From Saliniradius amylolyticus (GTDB lineage Bacteria; Pseudomonadota; Gammaproteobacteria; Enterobacterales; Alteromonadaceae): a stretch of DNA of 64,000 nucleotides. The notes below the pieces were generated by a model. That model did not search any database. It saw nothing but the letters and a program-made list of their open reading frames with translations, and was not told the DNA's origin. Shown here piece after piece: positions 38,207 to 47,170 of this stretch. The position numbers and the translations under genes were made by a program. The DNA lies in the NCBI RefSeq assembly GCF_003143555.1, contig NZ_CP029347.1, positions 1,054,001 to 1,118,000 on the forward strand, written 5' to 3'. The first letter of the stretch is position 1. The number at the start of each line of letters is the position of its first letter.

Positions 38207-39877
38207 TTACTTCTGGCGCTGAAACTCGCTGCTGGCTTTCCAGTCTGGCCACTGCTCGGCATTGGCGACATGGACACCCACATCGAAAAACAGCTGGGTG
38301 TCTTCCACAACACCGCCAAAGTCCCAGCTGTCGCGGAAGCGGTCACACACCTGATGATAACAGCCCTGCACGATCACATTCATGCGCTTGCGATACTCGG
38401 CGGTGGCTTCATCGATAGGCGTTTCACCGCCTTCGGCGTAAAGGGCCGGAACCCCTTGCTTGGCAAAAGCGAAGTGGTCGGAGCGGTAATAGTAACCGGC
38501 CTCGGGGCGGCCTTCTTCGACCAGGTGACGACCCTGACGCTCAGCTGCCTTAGCCAAGTATTCTTCCAGCTCAGACTTACCTTTACCCACAACCGCTACA
38601 TCTTTGGTGCGACCTAGGATGTTCATGGCGTCCATATTCAGGTTTGCCACGGTTTGTTCGATGGGGATAACCGGATTGCTGGCGTAGTACTTAGCGCCCA
38701 GCAGGCCTTGCTCTTCGGCGGTAACGGCCAAAAAGGTCATGGAACGATCCTGACGGGGTTCCAGCTTGGAGAAGGCCTCGGCCATGGTTAGCAGCGCCGA
38801 AGTACCGGTGGCGTTATCGTGCGCGCCGTTGTAGATCTGATCGTCTTCCAGCGACTCGTCTTTACCCAGGTGATCCCAGTGGGCGGTGTAGATAATGTGC
38901 TCATCGGGCTTGGTTGCGCCGGGCAGGGTCGCAATCACGTTGTAGCTGGTGGAACGTTCCAGTTCGGAGCTGACTTCAACCGACGCCGTTAAGCCCTCAA
39001 GCGGCACCGCCGTAGGACCGGCGATAGCTTGTTGCTTCATCTCAGCAAAGTCCATACCGGCCTCGTCAAACAGCTTCTGGGCGGCGTTTAGGCTGATCCA
39101 GCCTTCCACTGCCACACGGTCGGCGGCGCCATTGTCGGTGACCATCGAATACTGCGGACCACTCCAGCTGTTAGCGACGACTGACCAGCCATAGGACGCA
39201 GGGGCCGTTTCATGCACAATGATGGCCCCGGCAGCGCCCTGACGGCTGGCTTCTTCATATTTGTACGTCCAGCGACCGTAGTAGGTCATGGTTTTGCCCT
39301 GGAACTTATCACCTTCAGGGTTTTCAAAACCTGGGTCGTTGACCAGGATCACCACGGTTTTGCCTTTTACGTCCACGCCTTCGTAGTCGTTCCAGTCATA
39401 TTCAGGCGCGTTGACACCGTAGCCGACGAATACCAGCTCGGAGTTATCCAGGCTGACTTTTTCCTGCTCGCGCTTGGTACCAACTACCATGTTCTCTTTG
39501 TATTGCAGGGTCTGAGAGCCAATCTGTAATACTTCATTGCCTGAGGCAGTGATTTCCAATAGCTCTACCGGCTGCAGGTAGCTATCGCCGTTACCCGGTT
39601 TAAGGCCAAACTCTTTAAAGTGTTTGGTTAAATAGTCGATGGTGAGCTCTTCGCCCTTAGTGGTAGGCAAACGGCCTTCAAACTCATCGGACGCTAATGT
39701 CTTGGTGTGTTTCTTTAAGGTCTCGGCCGAAATACTGTCGTAAACCGTATCGAAGTTCGTTTTTACTTGTTGTTCGGCCTCGGCGGTCTTGCTGTCGTTA
39801 GCTTGCTCAGTGCCCGGCTTGGAGCAGCCTGCCAGAAGCAGGGGCGCCAGGGCCAGAGCCAGATAGGCTTTTTTCAT
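38207..39877 (-). CDS. M28 family zinc aminopeptidase, lipoprotein
   Basis: 556 aa. The signal peptide MKKAYLALALAPLLLAGC has Cys18 as the lipidation site. A PA-domain-like insertion (residues of about 100-290) precedes the M28 catalytic core with ligands in YTAHWDHLG, NGAHDNATGTSALL, the Glu pair in TAEEQGLLGAKYY and a later NLNMDAMN. It probably trims peptides in the periplasm or at the outer membrane. Related to peptidases common in marine Alteromonadales. Divergent from the DUF3025 gene. Confidence 0.93.
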   Translation of the reverse strand: MKKAYLALALAPLLLAGCSKPGTEQANDSKTAEAEQQVKTNFDTVYDSISAETLKKHTKTLASDEFEGRLPTTKGEELTIDYLTKHFKEFGLKPGNGDSYLQPVELLEITASGNEVLQIGSQTLQYKENMVVGTKREQEKVSLDNSELVFVGYGVNAPEYDWNDYEGVDVKGKTVVILVNDPGFENPEGDKFQGKTMTYYGRWTYKYEEASRQGAAGAIIVHETAPASYGWSVVANSWSGPQYSMVTDNGAADRVAVEGWISLNAAQKLFDEAGMDFAEMKQQAIAGPTAVPLEGLTASVEVSSELERSTSYNVIATLPGATKPDEHIIYTAHWDHLGKDESLEDDQIYNGAHDNATGTSALLTMAEAFSKLEPRQDRSMTFLAVTAEEQGLLGAKYYASNPVIPIEQTVANLNMDAMNILGRTKDVAVVGKGKSELEEYLAKAAERQGRHLVEEGRPEAGYYYRSDHFAFAKQGVPALYAEGGETPIDEATAEYRKRMNVIVQGCYHQVCDRFRDSWDFGGVVEDTQLFFDVGVHVANAEQWPDWKASSEFQRQK

Positions 39878-39953
39878 TTTTATCTCTTCTTGTTATCGGG
39901 TTAGAATCCGTCGCCCAGTATAGAAAATTCGTCCTAAGCCTACCAGTCACCTT

Positions 39954-40742
39954 ATGTCTTTTGATGCCGATACCATCGCCTGGTCACCGCAATGTTTCGA
40001 CAGGTCGCCGCTTAAGCACTTAGCAGCGGAGTTTGCCCTTGCTGAACAGAAAGCGATGCCCGGCCCGGACTGGCTGAATGCCCAACGTCCAACGAAGATG
40101 ACACACACCTTTATGCCACAGGATAAGGTGACGTTTAATGATCGCTACTATGAACAGGTCATAGGGGAAGACAAGGTGATTCCGACCCGCGCCAACTGGC
40201 ACGACTTATTTAATGGCCTGATATGGTGCCAGTTTCCCAACGCTAAGGCTGAACTCAATCGCCAGCATATAGCCGATATTCACCAACATGGAGTCAGTCC
40301 GAGAACGGCCAGGCGTAATCGCATTACCCACTTCGATGAGTGCGGGGTGGTGCTGGCATACAGTGAACCGGCCATCACTGAATTGCTGGCAGAGCATCAA
40401 TGGCTGGATGGCTTTTACTCTGGACGACCGCAATGGGGGCGTACGGTTCAGGCCTTTATCTTCGGTCACGCCAATTATGAAATGCTGCTGGCTCCCTACA
40501 TAGGACTGACCGGCAAGTGGCTGGGACTTAAGGTTGAGGAGCACTTCTTTGAACAGAGTAGGGCGGCACAGTACGCACAGCTTGATACGAAACTGGCCTT
40601 TCGGCTCAGGCAGGAAGACTGCCTGGCCACCAGAGGCGCCCTGCACCCGTTACCCCTGTTAGGCGTGCCGGGTTGGTATGAGAACCAGAGCCCGGCGTTC
40701 TATCAGAATCAGAATTATTTTATGCCTAAACGGCGGCGCTAG
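39954..40742 (+). CDS. DUF3025 protein
   Basis: 262 aa. Conserved motifs of DUF3025 are visible: RANWHDLFNGLIWCQFPNAK near residue 85 and SPRTARRNRITHFDECGVVL near residue 110. No signal peptide or membrane segment. Function unknown. It ends 3 nt before the oppositely transcribed Yip1 gene. Confidence 0.88.
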   Translation: MSFDADTIAWSPQCFDRSPLKHLAAEFALAEQKAMPGPDWLNAQRPTKMTHTFMPQDKVTFNDRYYEQVIGEDKVIPTRANWHDLFNGLIWCQFPNAKAELNRQHIADIHQHGVSPRTARRNRITHFDECGVVLAYSEPAITELLAEHQWLDGFYSGRPQWGRTVQAFIFGHANYEMLLAPYIGLTGKWLGLKVEEHFFEQSRAAQYAQLDTKLAFRLRQEDCLATRGALHPLPLLGVPGWYENQSPAFYQNQNYFMPKRRR

Positions 40743-40745
40743 AAG

Positions 40746-41459
40746 TTAAAACAACAGCACCAGCAACCAGCCACCCCAGATGACCGCGAAAGGTAGCGCG
40801 GCGATCATCCAGATGGTTTTGGACGGTAAGCGGGTCCACTGGCTGATCCCGACCGCCAGCAGATAGATCATCCACAGGCTTTCCAACGTCAGGGCCTGAC
40901 CAAAGCCAAACCAGTCCGACTCTACCGGGATGGACAGCCAGTAGCCCACAGATGTGGCGGCCATAATGCTGGGCAGCATTTGCTCGGAGCCAAACAGCAG
41001 GATCACCAGGGCGCTGACAAGCCCGGCGAGGGCGGCAGGAATCGACACCCACCAGGCAAAGCCGTACCAATCGGTAAAGCCATTGGTACTATATTCGTCG
41101 TTACGCGTGGTCAGGTTTAAGTAGGCGGCGACAATGGCATTGACGATAATAAACCCAATGGTGGTCATCAGTACCGAAAAGCCCATGCCCATAAACTGAT
41201 GGCTCTGCTCCAGCTGCTGCCGGGCGGCTTCCTTTTCAGCCGGACTGACATCGGACATCTGGGCGTTGACCATCATCTCTTTGTACCACTGAAAGTCGAC
41301 AGTTTCGAAGTACAGATAGTTGGGCAGGGCGGCACAGAGCACCACCAGAATAAAGGGCACCCAGGACCAGTTTTTGGCGTCTTCCAGAGTGGCGAATACG
41401 TGATTCGGCTTAAAAATGATGTCCTTACAGGCTTGCAAAGGGTTATTGACCTTTTCCAT
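40746..41459 (-). CDS. Yip1-family membrane protein
   Basis: 237 aa. The N-terminal soluble part contains NPLQACKDIIFKPNHVFATL, then five predicted membrane helices as in the YIP1 family. Bacterial members have no established role. Divergently transcribed from the NatAB-type exporter genes, with promoters in the 113-nt gap. Confidence 0.85.
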   Translation of the reverse strand: MEKVNNPLQACKDIIFKPNHVFATLEDAKNWSWVPFILVVLCAALPNYLYFETVDFQWYKEMMVNAQMSDVSPAEKEAARQQLEQSHQFMGMGFSVLMTTIGFIIVNAIVAAYLNLTTRNDEYSTNGFTDWYGFAWWVSIPAALAGLVSALVILLFGSEQMLPSIMAATSVGYWLSIPVESDWFGFGQALTLESLWMIYLLAVGISQWTRLPSKTIWMIAALPFAVIWGGWLLVLLF

Positions 41460-41504
41460 AGCGTTCCTTATTTGGGTAATGTTAGCGATTGTTACAAATT
41501 GCTT

Positions 41505-41534
41505 TTGAAAATACCGTTAAACAGCAGGTACATT
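41505..41534 (+). promoter_or_regulatory. Promoter of the NatAB-type operon
   Basis: TTGAAA (41505-41510) and TACATT (41529-41534), spacer 18 nt, ending about 38 nt before the ATP-binding subunit start. Confidence 0.55.
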
Positions 41535-41572
41535 CAATGGCTGATAATAAAAATCATCAATAAGAGCCTGAT

Positions 41573-42361
41573 ATGATAGAAATCAATGGATTGGCAAAGA
41601 CCTTTCGGGTGGAAAACCCGAAAAAGCTGAGTGAGCAGGAAAAGGCCGACCCCCGTTTGAAGGGACGCTTTTTTCATTCGGTAGAAAATGTGAGCTTCAG
41701 CTGTGATGCTGGAGAAGTACTGGGACTGCTTGGCCCCAACGGCGCTGGTAAAACCACGACCTTAAGGATGTTGTCCACGGCATTAAAGCCCTCCAGCGGA
41801 CAGATTCTGATCAATGGGGAAGACATCCTGGCCAACCCGGTCATCGCCCGTAAAAAGCTCGGCTTTTTGTCTGGCTCTACTGGCCTTTACGGTCGCCTGA
41901 CGGGTCGGGAAAACATCGCATACTTTGGCCGCCTGCACCGCATGGATCCTAAGCGCATCGCCGAGCGCATCGAAGAGCTGGCCGATTTGCTCGATATGCA
42001 GAGTTTTCTGGATCGGCGCTGTGAGAACTTCTCTACTGGTATGAAACAGAAGACTGCCATTGCCCGTGCAGTGGTGCACCAACCCGACGCGGTGATTCTG
42101 GATGAACCCACCACCGGGCTGGATATTATGGCCACCCAAACAGTGCTGGATTTTATTCGCCGCCTTAAGGAGCAGCGCATTCCGGTGATCTTTTCCACTC
42201 ACCATCTGGATGAGGTGGATGAGCTGTGTGATAGCGTCACCGTTATCGACAAAGGTAAAACCTGTTTTAATGGCGACCTGGATTCCTTTAAAGCCCTATC
42301 CGATGGCTCAATGCACCAGGCGTTTCTGACCACCTTGCAACGACAAAAAGGAGCCGCGTGA
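41573..42361 (+). CDS. natA: ABC transporter ATP-binding protein, NatA type
   Basis: 262 aa. Walker A LGPNGAGKTTTL near residue 55, signature NFSTGMKQKTAIA, Walker B AVILDEPTTGLD and H-loop FSTHHLDEVDE. Proteins of this kind pair with an ABC-2 permease for Na+ or drug export; NatA is named from Bacillus, where the pair extrudes Na+. The gene overlaps the permease start by 1 nt. Symbol is by similarity, not proof of sodium transport. Confidence 0.85.
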   Translation: MIEINGLAKTFRVENPKKLSEQEKADPRLKGRFFHSVENVSFSCDAGEVLGLLGPNGAGKTTTLRMLSTALKPSSGQILINGEDILANPVIARKKLGFLSGSTGLYGRLTGRENIAYFGRLHRMDPKRIAERIEELADLLDMQSFLDRRCENFSTGMKQKTAIARAVVHQPDAVILDEPTTGLDIMATQTVLDFIRRLKEQRIPVIFSTHHLDEVDELCDSVTVIDKGKTCFNGDLDSFKALSDGSMHQAFLTTLQRQKGAA

Positions 42362-43554
42362 TGTGGATGATCATGCAAAAAGAATTGAAGGAACTGCTGC
42401 GGGATCGCAAGACCCTGTTTTTTATGATCGCCATGCCGCTGATCCTGTTTCCGGTGCTGATCGGCATCGTGGGCTTTTTCACCTCTAAGGCTTTGGAAGA
42501 TGCCCAGACCGAAACCCTGAAATACACGGTGGTAGGTGCCGAGAACAGTCCTGCACTGGTGAGAGAGTTGAAGCAACAGGAGCTGTTTCAGTTTGTGGAG
42601 CAGGACTCCAGCACCAATTTTGAGCAATTGATTAAACAGGAAAAGCTCGATTTTGTCCTGACCATTCCGGCCAACTTCGATCAACCAGCGTTGGAAGGCG
42701 GCCAGGCGAAGATTACCCTAATGCTCAATGACGCCGGCCTGAATATGGTGCAAAAGCGCGTCGGCGATATTTTGGATCGGCATCGCGAAGACAAACGTCG
42801 TCAGGCATTTACCTCGCTGGGCCTGGATGAGTCGGCTCAGCAGGCGTTGATTGAGCCCATTGTGATCGATAAACAAGATGTGGCCGATAAGCGCGAGAGC
42901 TGGGGCGAGAAAGTGGGTGGCTTAGTGCCTTACCTGATTTTTATCCTCTGTCTGCAAGGCGCCATGTATCCGGCTACCGACTTAGGGGCCGGGGAGAAGG
43001 AACGGGGTACGCTGGAAACGCTGCTCATCAGCCCCATCCCTCGTCATCATCTGGTGCTGGGTAAGTTTATTACCATTGCATTGGCCGGGGTGGTGTCGGC
43101 GCTGATCACGGTGGCGAGCATGGCAACCTGGGGGATAGTACTGGGCCAGGGCATGGCGATTGCGATGGTGGCGGAGTTTATGGCGGCCATTCACGCCATC
43201 GACTTTGTGCTGATGTTCCTGATGCTGATCCCCATTGTGGCCATTTTTGCCTCTATGCTGCTGAGCATTTCCATCTATGCGCGCAGCTTTAAAGAGGCAC
43301 AAAGTTATATGGGCGGGATCATGTTTGCCGTGATTGTTCCCATCGTCCTGGCCACCTTGCCGGGTGTCTCACTGGAGGATGGCTGGGCCTGGGTGCCGAT
43401 TACCAACGTAGCGCTGGCGATTAAAGAGCTTATCAAGGGCACCATGGATTATTACGCCCTGTTTGCCATCTTCGGCTCCACCAGTGTCATCGCCGGTGGC
43501 CTGATTGCCTTTTGTGTGTATTGGTTTAATCAGGAAAAGGTCCTATTCCGATAA
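42361..43554 (+). CDS. natB: ABC-2 type permease, NatB type
   Basis: 397 aa from the ATG at 42361; a GTG one codon earlier also exists. An N-terminal membrane helix, a large extracytoplasmic domain (residues of about 45-200), then six membrane helices in the ABC-2 pattern, with GEKERGTLETLLISPI as the family coupling motif. It forms a two-gene exporter with the upstream ATPase and is followed by a strong terminator. Confidence 0.88.
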   Translation: MWMIMQKELKELLRDRKTLFFMIAMPLILFPVLIGIVGFFTSKALEDAQTETLKYTVVGAENSPALVRELKQQELFQFVEQDSSTNFEQLIKQEKLDFVLTIPANFDQPALEGGQAKITLMLNDAGLNMVQKRVGDILDRHREDKRRQAFTSLGLDESAQQALIEPIVIDKQDVADKRESWGEKVGGLVPYLIFILCLQGAMYPATDLGAGEKERGTLETLLISPIPRHHLVLGKFITIALAGVVSALITVASMATWGIVLGQGMAIAMVAEFMAAIHAIDFVLMFLMLIPIVAIFASMLLSISIYARSFKEAQSYMGGIMFAVIVPIVLATLPGVSLEDGWAWVPITNVALAIKELIKGTMDYYALFAIFGSTSVIAGGLIAFCVYWFNQEKVLFR

Positions 43555-43567
43555 CCTGCGCCCCAAG

Positions 43568-43597
43568 AAAAAAGCCCTCATGCGAGGGCTTTTTTTT
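43568..43597. terminator. Bidirectional terminator between natB and mltD
   Basis: Symmetric AAAAAAGCCCTC / GAGGGCTTTTTTTT with an ATGC loop lies between the convergent natB and mltD genes, so it ends both transcripts. Confidence 0.92.
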
Positions 43598-45260
43598 ATG
43601 TGCGAGTCACGTCAATATGCAATTTTAATCGCTGCCCGGGCTGCAGGTAATTTTTGCGACTGATTTGGTTCCACTTCTCAATATCGCTGATGCTGACATT
43701 AAACCTATTGGCAATGCGCGCCAGTGAATCGCCATTGCGTACCCGGTAAGTAACGGTGCGCATGATGGCATCAGAAGATTGCTGTTCGGATACTTTATCC
43801 ACCCAGATCACCAGCTTCTGGCCGGGCATCAGTGGATCGGTAGGGGCCATGCCGTTCCAGCTGGCCAGCTTACGTACGTTGACGTCGTATTCCATCGATA
43901 ATTCCCACAGGGTATCGCCGCTTTGCACACGATGAGTCAGTTTATGCTCGGCGCGGCGACGGGACTGAGTGGAGGCCAGACGCTGGTCTTTGGACAGGCT
44001 GTAGCTGTCCAGCGCCTTAAGGGCCACCGGTACCATCAGGTGGTCGCCTGCGCGAATAATATTGCCGCGAATGTCGTTCACCTGGCGAATCACATCCACA
44101 CTGGTGTGGTATTCCTTGGCCAGTTTTAACAGGCTGTCGCCACTTTCCACCTTGTGCCGTACCCAGTTGAGCCGCTCACGATCTTCCATCTCGGTCAGCG
44201 CCAGTTCAAAGGGCTCAGCCTTATCAATAGGCAGCAGCAGCGTATGAGGGCCTTTAGGGTCTGTCGCCCAGCGGTTATAGCCGGGGTTGAGAGCATGTAA
44301 CTCTTCGACGCTGAGCCCGGCCATCTCGGCCGCCAGGGCCAGATCGATCTGGGAACCCACATTGACTGGCTGAGTGACAGGCTCGTTTTTGATTGGTAGC
44401 CATTTCGCTCCAAGGGCTTCTGAGTTCTTCAGAATATCGGCCAGTGCCAGTAGCTTAGGCACATAGGCACGGGTCTCCCGGGGCAACTCCAGTGACCAGA
44501 AGTCGGTAGGCTTGCCTAACCGACGGTTTTTGCGAATGGCGTTGCGGACCCGCCCCTCGCCACTGTTGTAGGAAGCCAGTGCATGCAGCCAGTTACCATC
44601 GAAAAAATCATGCAGGTATTGCATGTACTTTATCGCAGCGCGGGTGGAAGCTAATACGTCCCGGCGACCGTCGTACCACCAACTCTGACGCAGACCAAAA
44701 CGCTTGCCGGTGCCGGGAATAAACTGCCACATACCGGCCGCACGGCCGTGGGAGTAGGCAAAGGGGTCAAAAGCGCTTTCCACAATGGGCAGCAGGGTTA
44801 GCTCCAGTGGCATCCCGGCGGCTTCCAGTTCTTCCACGATCAGATACAGGAAGGGAGCCGCGCGTTTACTGACCCGCTCCATATATTCAGGGTGTTTCAG
44901 GTACCAGTTTCTCTGCACGTTAACCCGGCGATTATCGGGGACCTCAAAGGCGAGTTGACTGCGGATGCGTTGCCAGAGGTCGGTAACCTTTGGCTCTGTT
45001 TCATCCTGCTTGGCCTCAGGTAGAGGATCGATGGGCGCCAATAATTCATCTACCGGGTGTTTGACCGGAATCACGCCTTCCTGACCACTGCGACAAAGTT
45101 CGGCCTCTTCGGCAGGATGAACACTGCTGCATTCGGCGCGCACATCGGCGGCGATGTTTTGCTCCTCGGCTTTTTGTTGTTGGGTTTCAGACCAAAGGCT
45201 GGTGGTCTGACAGCCTTGCAGCAAAAGACCGGCGGAAAAGGTAAGCAGCAGTTTCTTCAT
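43596..45260 (-). CDS. mltD: Membrane-bound lytic murein transglycosylase D
   Basis: 554 aa. Signal peptide MKKLLLTFSAGLLLQGC with Cys17 lipidation site. The SLT catalytic domain has the Glu in IVESAFDPFAYSHGRAAG and MWQFIPGTGKRFGL, and it is followed by three LysM domains (near residues 365-410, 430-475 and 500-550; motifs VESGDSLLKLA, VQSGDTLWELS, VRNGDSLARIA). Cleaves peptidoglycan glycan strands. Order mltD-gloB-yafS matches enterics. Confidence 0.95.
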   Translation of the reverse strand: MKKLLLTFSAGLLLQGCQTTSLWSETQQQKAEEQNIAADVRAECSSVHPAEEAELCRSGQEGVIPVKHPVDELLAPIDPLPEAKQDETEPKVTDLWQRIRSQLAFEVPDNRRVNVQRNWYLKHPEYMERVSKRAAPFLYLIVEELEAAGMPLELTLLPIVESAFDPFAYSHGRAAGMWQFIPGTGKRFGLRQSWWYDGRRDVLASTRAAIKYMQYLHDFFDGNWLHALASYNSGEGRVRNAIRKNRRLGKPTDFWSLELPRETRAYVPKLLALADILKNSEALGAKWLPIKNEPVTQPVNVGSQIDLALAAEMAGLSVEELHALNPGYNRWATDPKGPHTLLLPIDKAEPFELALTEMEDRERLNWVRHKVESGDSLLKLAKEYHTSVDVIRQVNDIRGNIIRAGDHLMVPVALKALDSYSLSKDQRLASTQSRRRAEHKLTHRVQSGDTLWELSMEYDVNVRKLASWNGMAPTDPLMPGQKLVIWVDKVSEQQSSDAIMRTVTYRVRNGDSLARIANRFNVSISDIEKWNQISRKNYLQPGQRLKLHIDVTRT

Positions 45261-45290
45261 AAATTATGGTCACCTTGATGATGTGCGCTC

Positions 45291-45319
45291 ATTCTATACC
45301 AATCCATATAGACTTTTAA
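45291..45319 (-). promoter_or_regulatory. Possible mltD promoter
   Basis: On the minus strand TTAAAA (45314-45319) and TAGAAT (45291-45296), spacer 17 nt. The -35 box is weak. The rest of the 179-nt mltD-gloB gap shows no gene. Confidence 0.4.
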
Positions 45320-45439
45320 CCTCTCACGGAGGCGCTAGGGGACTTAGGTCAAACAGTGCCAATCGAAAAGAGTAAGCTTTCTGGCCGTGCGTCTATTCAA
45401 CTGGCACCGGGAAGTTAACGTGGATCTGGGGGGCTCGTG

Positions 45440-46207
45440 TCAGAAGTGATCCTTTAAGTCTCGCATCACGGCAAATCGGGTATCGTCGTCTTTTAATGGC
45501 TTGTCAGCTTTGTGTTCCAACGATTGTCTGATGGTATGACTGTGCAGGCGCAGAAAGGGGTTGACCGCCTTTTCTTTCTGTATGCTTGAGGGCAGAGTTG
45601 GCCTGCCTTGCTCTCTTAAATGTTCGGCACTGGCTTTGTAATCCAGAAGCGCCTGGTTATCGGGCTCCAGAGTTTCGGCAAAGGCGATGTTGGCCAGAGT
45701 GTACTCGTGGGCACAATACACCGGTGTCTTATCCGGCAGGGCGGTAAGCCGGGCTAATGATACCCGCATTTGCTCTGGTGTCCCCTCGAACAACCGTCCG
45801 CAGCCCGCGCTAAACAACGTATCGCCACAAAACAGTCCCAGCTCGTCATTGTAATAGGCGATATGATCGATGGTATGACCGGGCACGCTGATGACCTTAA
45901 AGGTTTTCGCCAGCCCAGCCACCCGTACATTGTCCTCGCCTTCGACCGTATGTGTGACGCAAGGGATGCGCTTAGGCCCGCCGTAGACTCGGGTATGGGG
46001 AAAGTGTTTGACCAGGGCTTTAACGCCGCCAATATGGTCGGCATGATGGTGAGTAATGAGTATCGCTGACAAGTCCAGTTGATGCTGTCGCAAATAATCC
46101 AGCACCGGAGCTTCATCGCCCGGGTCTACCACCACGGCGGAGTTTTGGTGACTCAGACACCAAATATAATTGTCGCTAAAGGCTCTAATCGGCGTAATAT
46201 TGATCAT
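45440..46207 (-). CDS. gloB: Hydroxyacylglutathione hydrolase (glyoxalase II)
   Basis: 255 aa. Metallo-beta-lactamase fold with zinc motif THHHADHIGG, further ligands in VPGHTIDHIAYY and FCGDTLFSAGCG, and C-terminal HSHTIRQSL/EK glutathione region. Hydrolyses S-lactoylglutathione to lactate in methylglyoxal detoxification. Divergent from yafS. Confidence 0.96.
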   Translation of the reverse strand: MINITPIRAFSDNYIWCLSHQNSAVVVDPGDEAPVLDYLRQHQLDLSAILITHHHADHIGGVKALVKHFPHTRVYGGPKRIPCVTHTVEGEDNVRVAGLAKTFKVISVPGHTIDHIAYYNDELGLFCGDTLFSAGCGRLFEGTPEQMRVSLARLTALPDKTPVYCAHEYTLANIAFAETLEPDNQALLDYKASAEHLREQGRPTLPSSIQKEKAVNPFLRLHSHTIRQSLEHKADKPLKDDDTRFAVMRDLKDHF

Positions 46208-46284
46208 CGCGTCTTGCTCATTGCTTGAGACAGTGACAGTTTAACACTATAAGCACTCATTATAGAGGACAACAAGCGCTCGCT

Positions 46285-47040
46285 ATGATTCCTTTTGCAC
46301 CGGCGTTGGCAAACAATGCGCCCCGCGCTCCCAAAACCTGGCAGGACATGCCAGCGGGTGCCCAATTGAAAGCACTGCTTGAAGCCGACCTCGCCCCGTT
46401 GTCGCGGCAGTGGTTTGGGTATCATCTGGTGAAAATGGGAGCCCTGGGCGCGGAATTATCGTTGCCGGAGTGCCCCATAAAAAAGCAGACTGCCATCACA
46501 GCCCAGCCCCATCCCTATGGAGACATGGTATCGCAGTTAAACAACCTGCCTCTGCAGCGACGCAGTGTGGATGCCATAGTGTTGCCCTTTACCCTGGATT
46601 TTTGTCAGGACCCCCACAAGCTACTCAGGGATGTGAGCCGCGCGATTATGGCCGATGGGCACCTGGTGGTATTGGGCTTAAATCCCTTCAGCTGTGCCGG
46701 ATTTGCAAAGTACTGGCCGTTTAAACCCGACTCATTGCTGCATGAAATGCGAGCCTTTTCTACCTTCCGGATGCGGGACTGGTTTAACCTGCTGGGCTAT
46801 GAGGTGATTGAGCACCACAGCATGATCCACAGTGAGCTATTGTTTGAGCGAAAGATGAATATTAACAGCGGTTATCAACGTTGGATGGGGCGTTATTTGC
46901 CAGGACTGGCGTCGGTGTATGTGATGGTGGGCAGGAAACGTCGTATTCCAATGACCCCGAACAAGGCCATGCTAAAGCCTAAGCCGGCATTTGCCGCCTC
47001 CGGGGCAGGGTTAAGGGCCGGACGTTGGTCGAATTCATAG
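46285..47040 (+). CDS. yafS: SAM-dependent methyltransferase, YafS-like
   Basis: 251 aa. A Rossmann-like methyltransferase of the YafS type, with family motifs LQRRSVDAIVLPFTLDFC and LVVLGLNPFSCAGF. The glycine-rich SAM loop is not canonical. Position beside gloB matches E. coli; the substrate is unknown. The gene is normally followed by rnhA and dnaQ, which are absent here; a repeat and metG follow instead. Confidence 0.85.
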   Translation: MIPFAPALANNAPRAPKTWQDMPAGAQLKALLEADLAPLSRQWFGYHLVKMGALGAELSLPECPIKKQTAITAQPHPYGDMVSQLNNLPLQRRSVDAIVLPFTLDFCQDPHKLLRDVSRAIMADGHLVVLGLNPFSCAGFAKYWPFKPDSLLHEMRAFSTFRMRDWFNLLGYEVIEHHSMIHSELLFERKMNINSGYQRWMGRYLPGLASVYVMVGRKRRIPMTPNKAMLKPKPAFAASGAGLRAGRWSNS

Positions 47041-47055
47041 ACGTTGGCTGGGCAT

Positions 47056-47151
47056 AAGGAAGGTTTCATTCACAGACCCTGTGCGGCAAGGATGCCGCAG
47101 AGGAGCCCCCATGGATGGGGTTACGGTGAGTCTGTGAATGATGCCTTCCTT
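47056..47151. repeat. Dispersed palindromic intergenic repeat, copy 2
   Basis: 22-nt inverted arms (AAGGAAGGTTTCATTCACAGAC / GTCTGTGAATGATGCCTTCC) enclose an inner TGCGGCA/TGCCGCA hairpin and a CCCCAT/ATGGGG palindrome. On the minus strand it reads CACCGTAACCCCATCCATGG then GGGCTCCT and AGGGTCTG, matching copy 1. It lies between the convergent yafS and metG genes and probably helps end both transcripts. Confidence 0.8.
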
Positions 47152-47170
47152 GTGGCATATAAATATTGGG

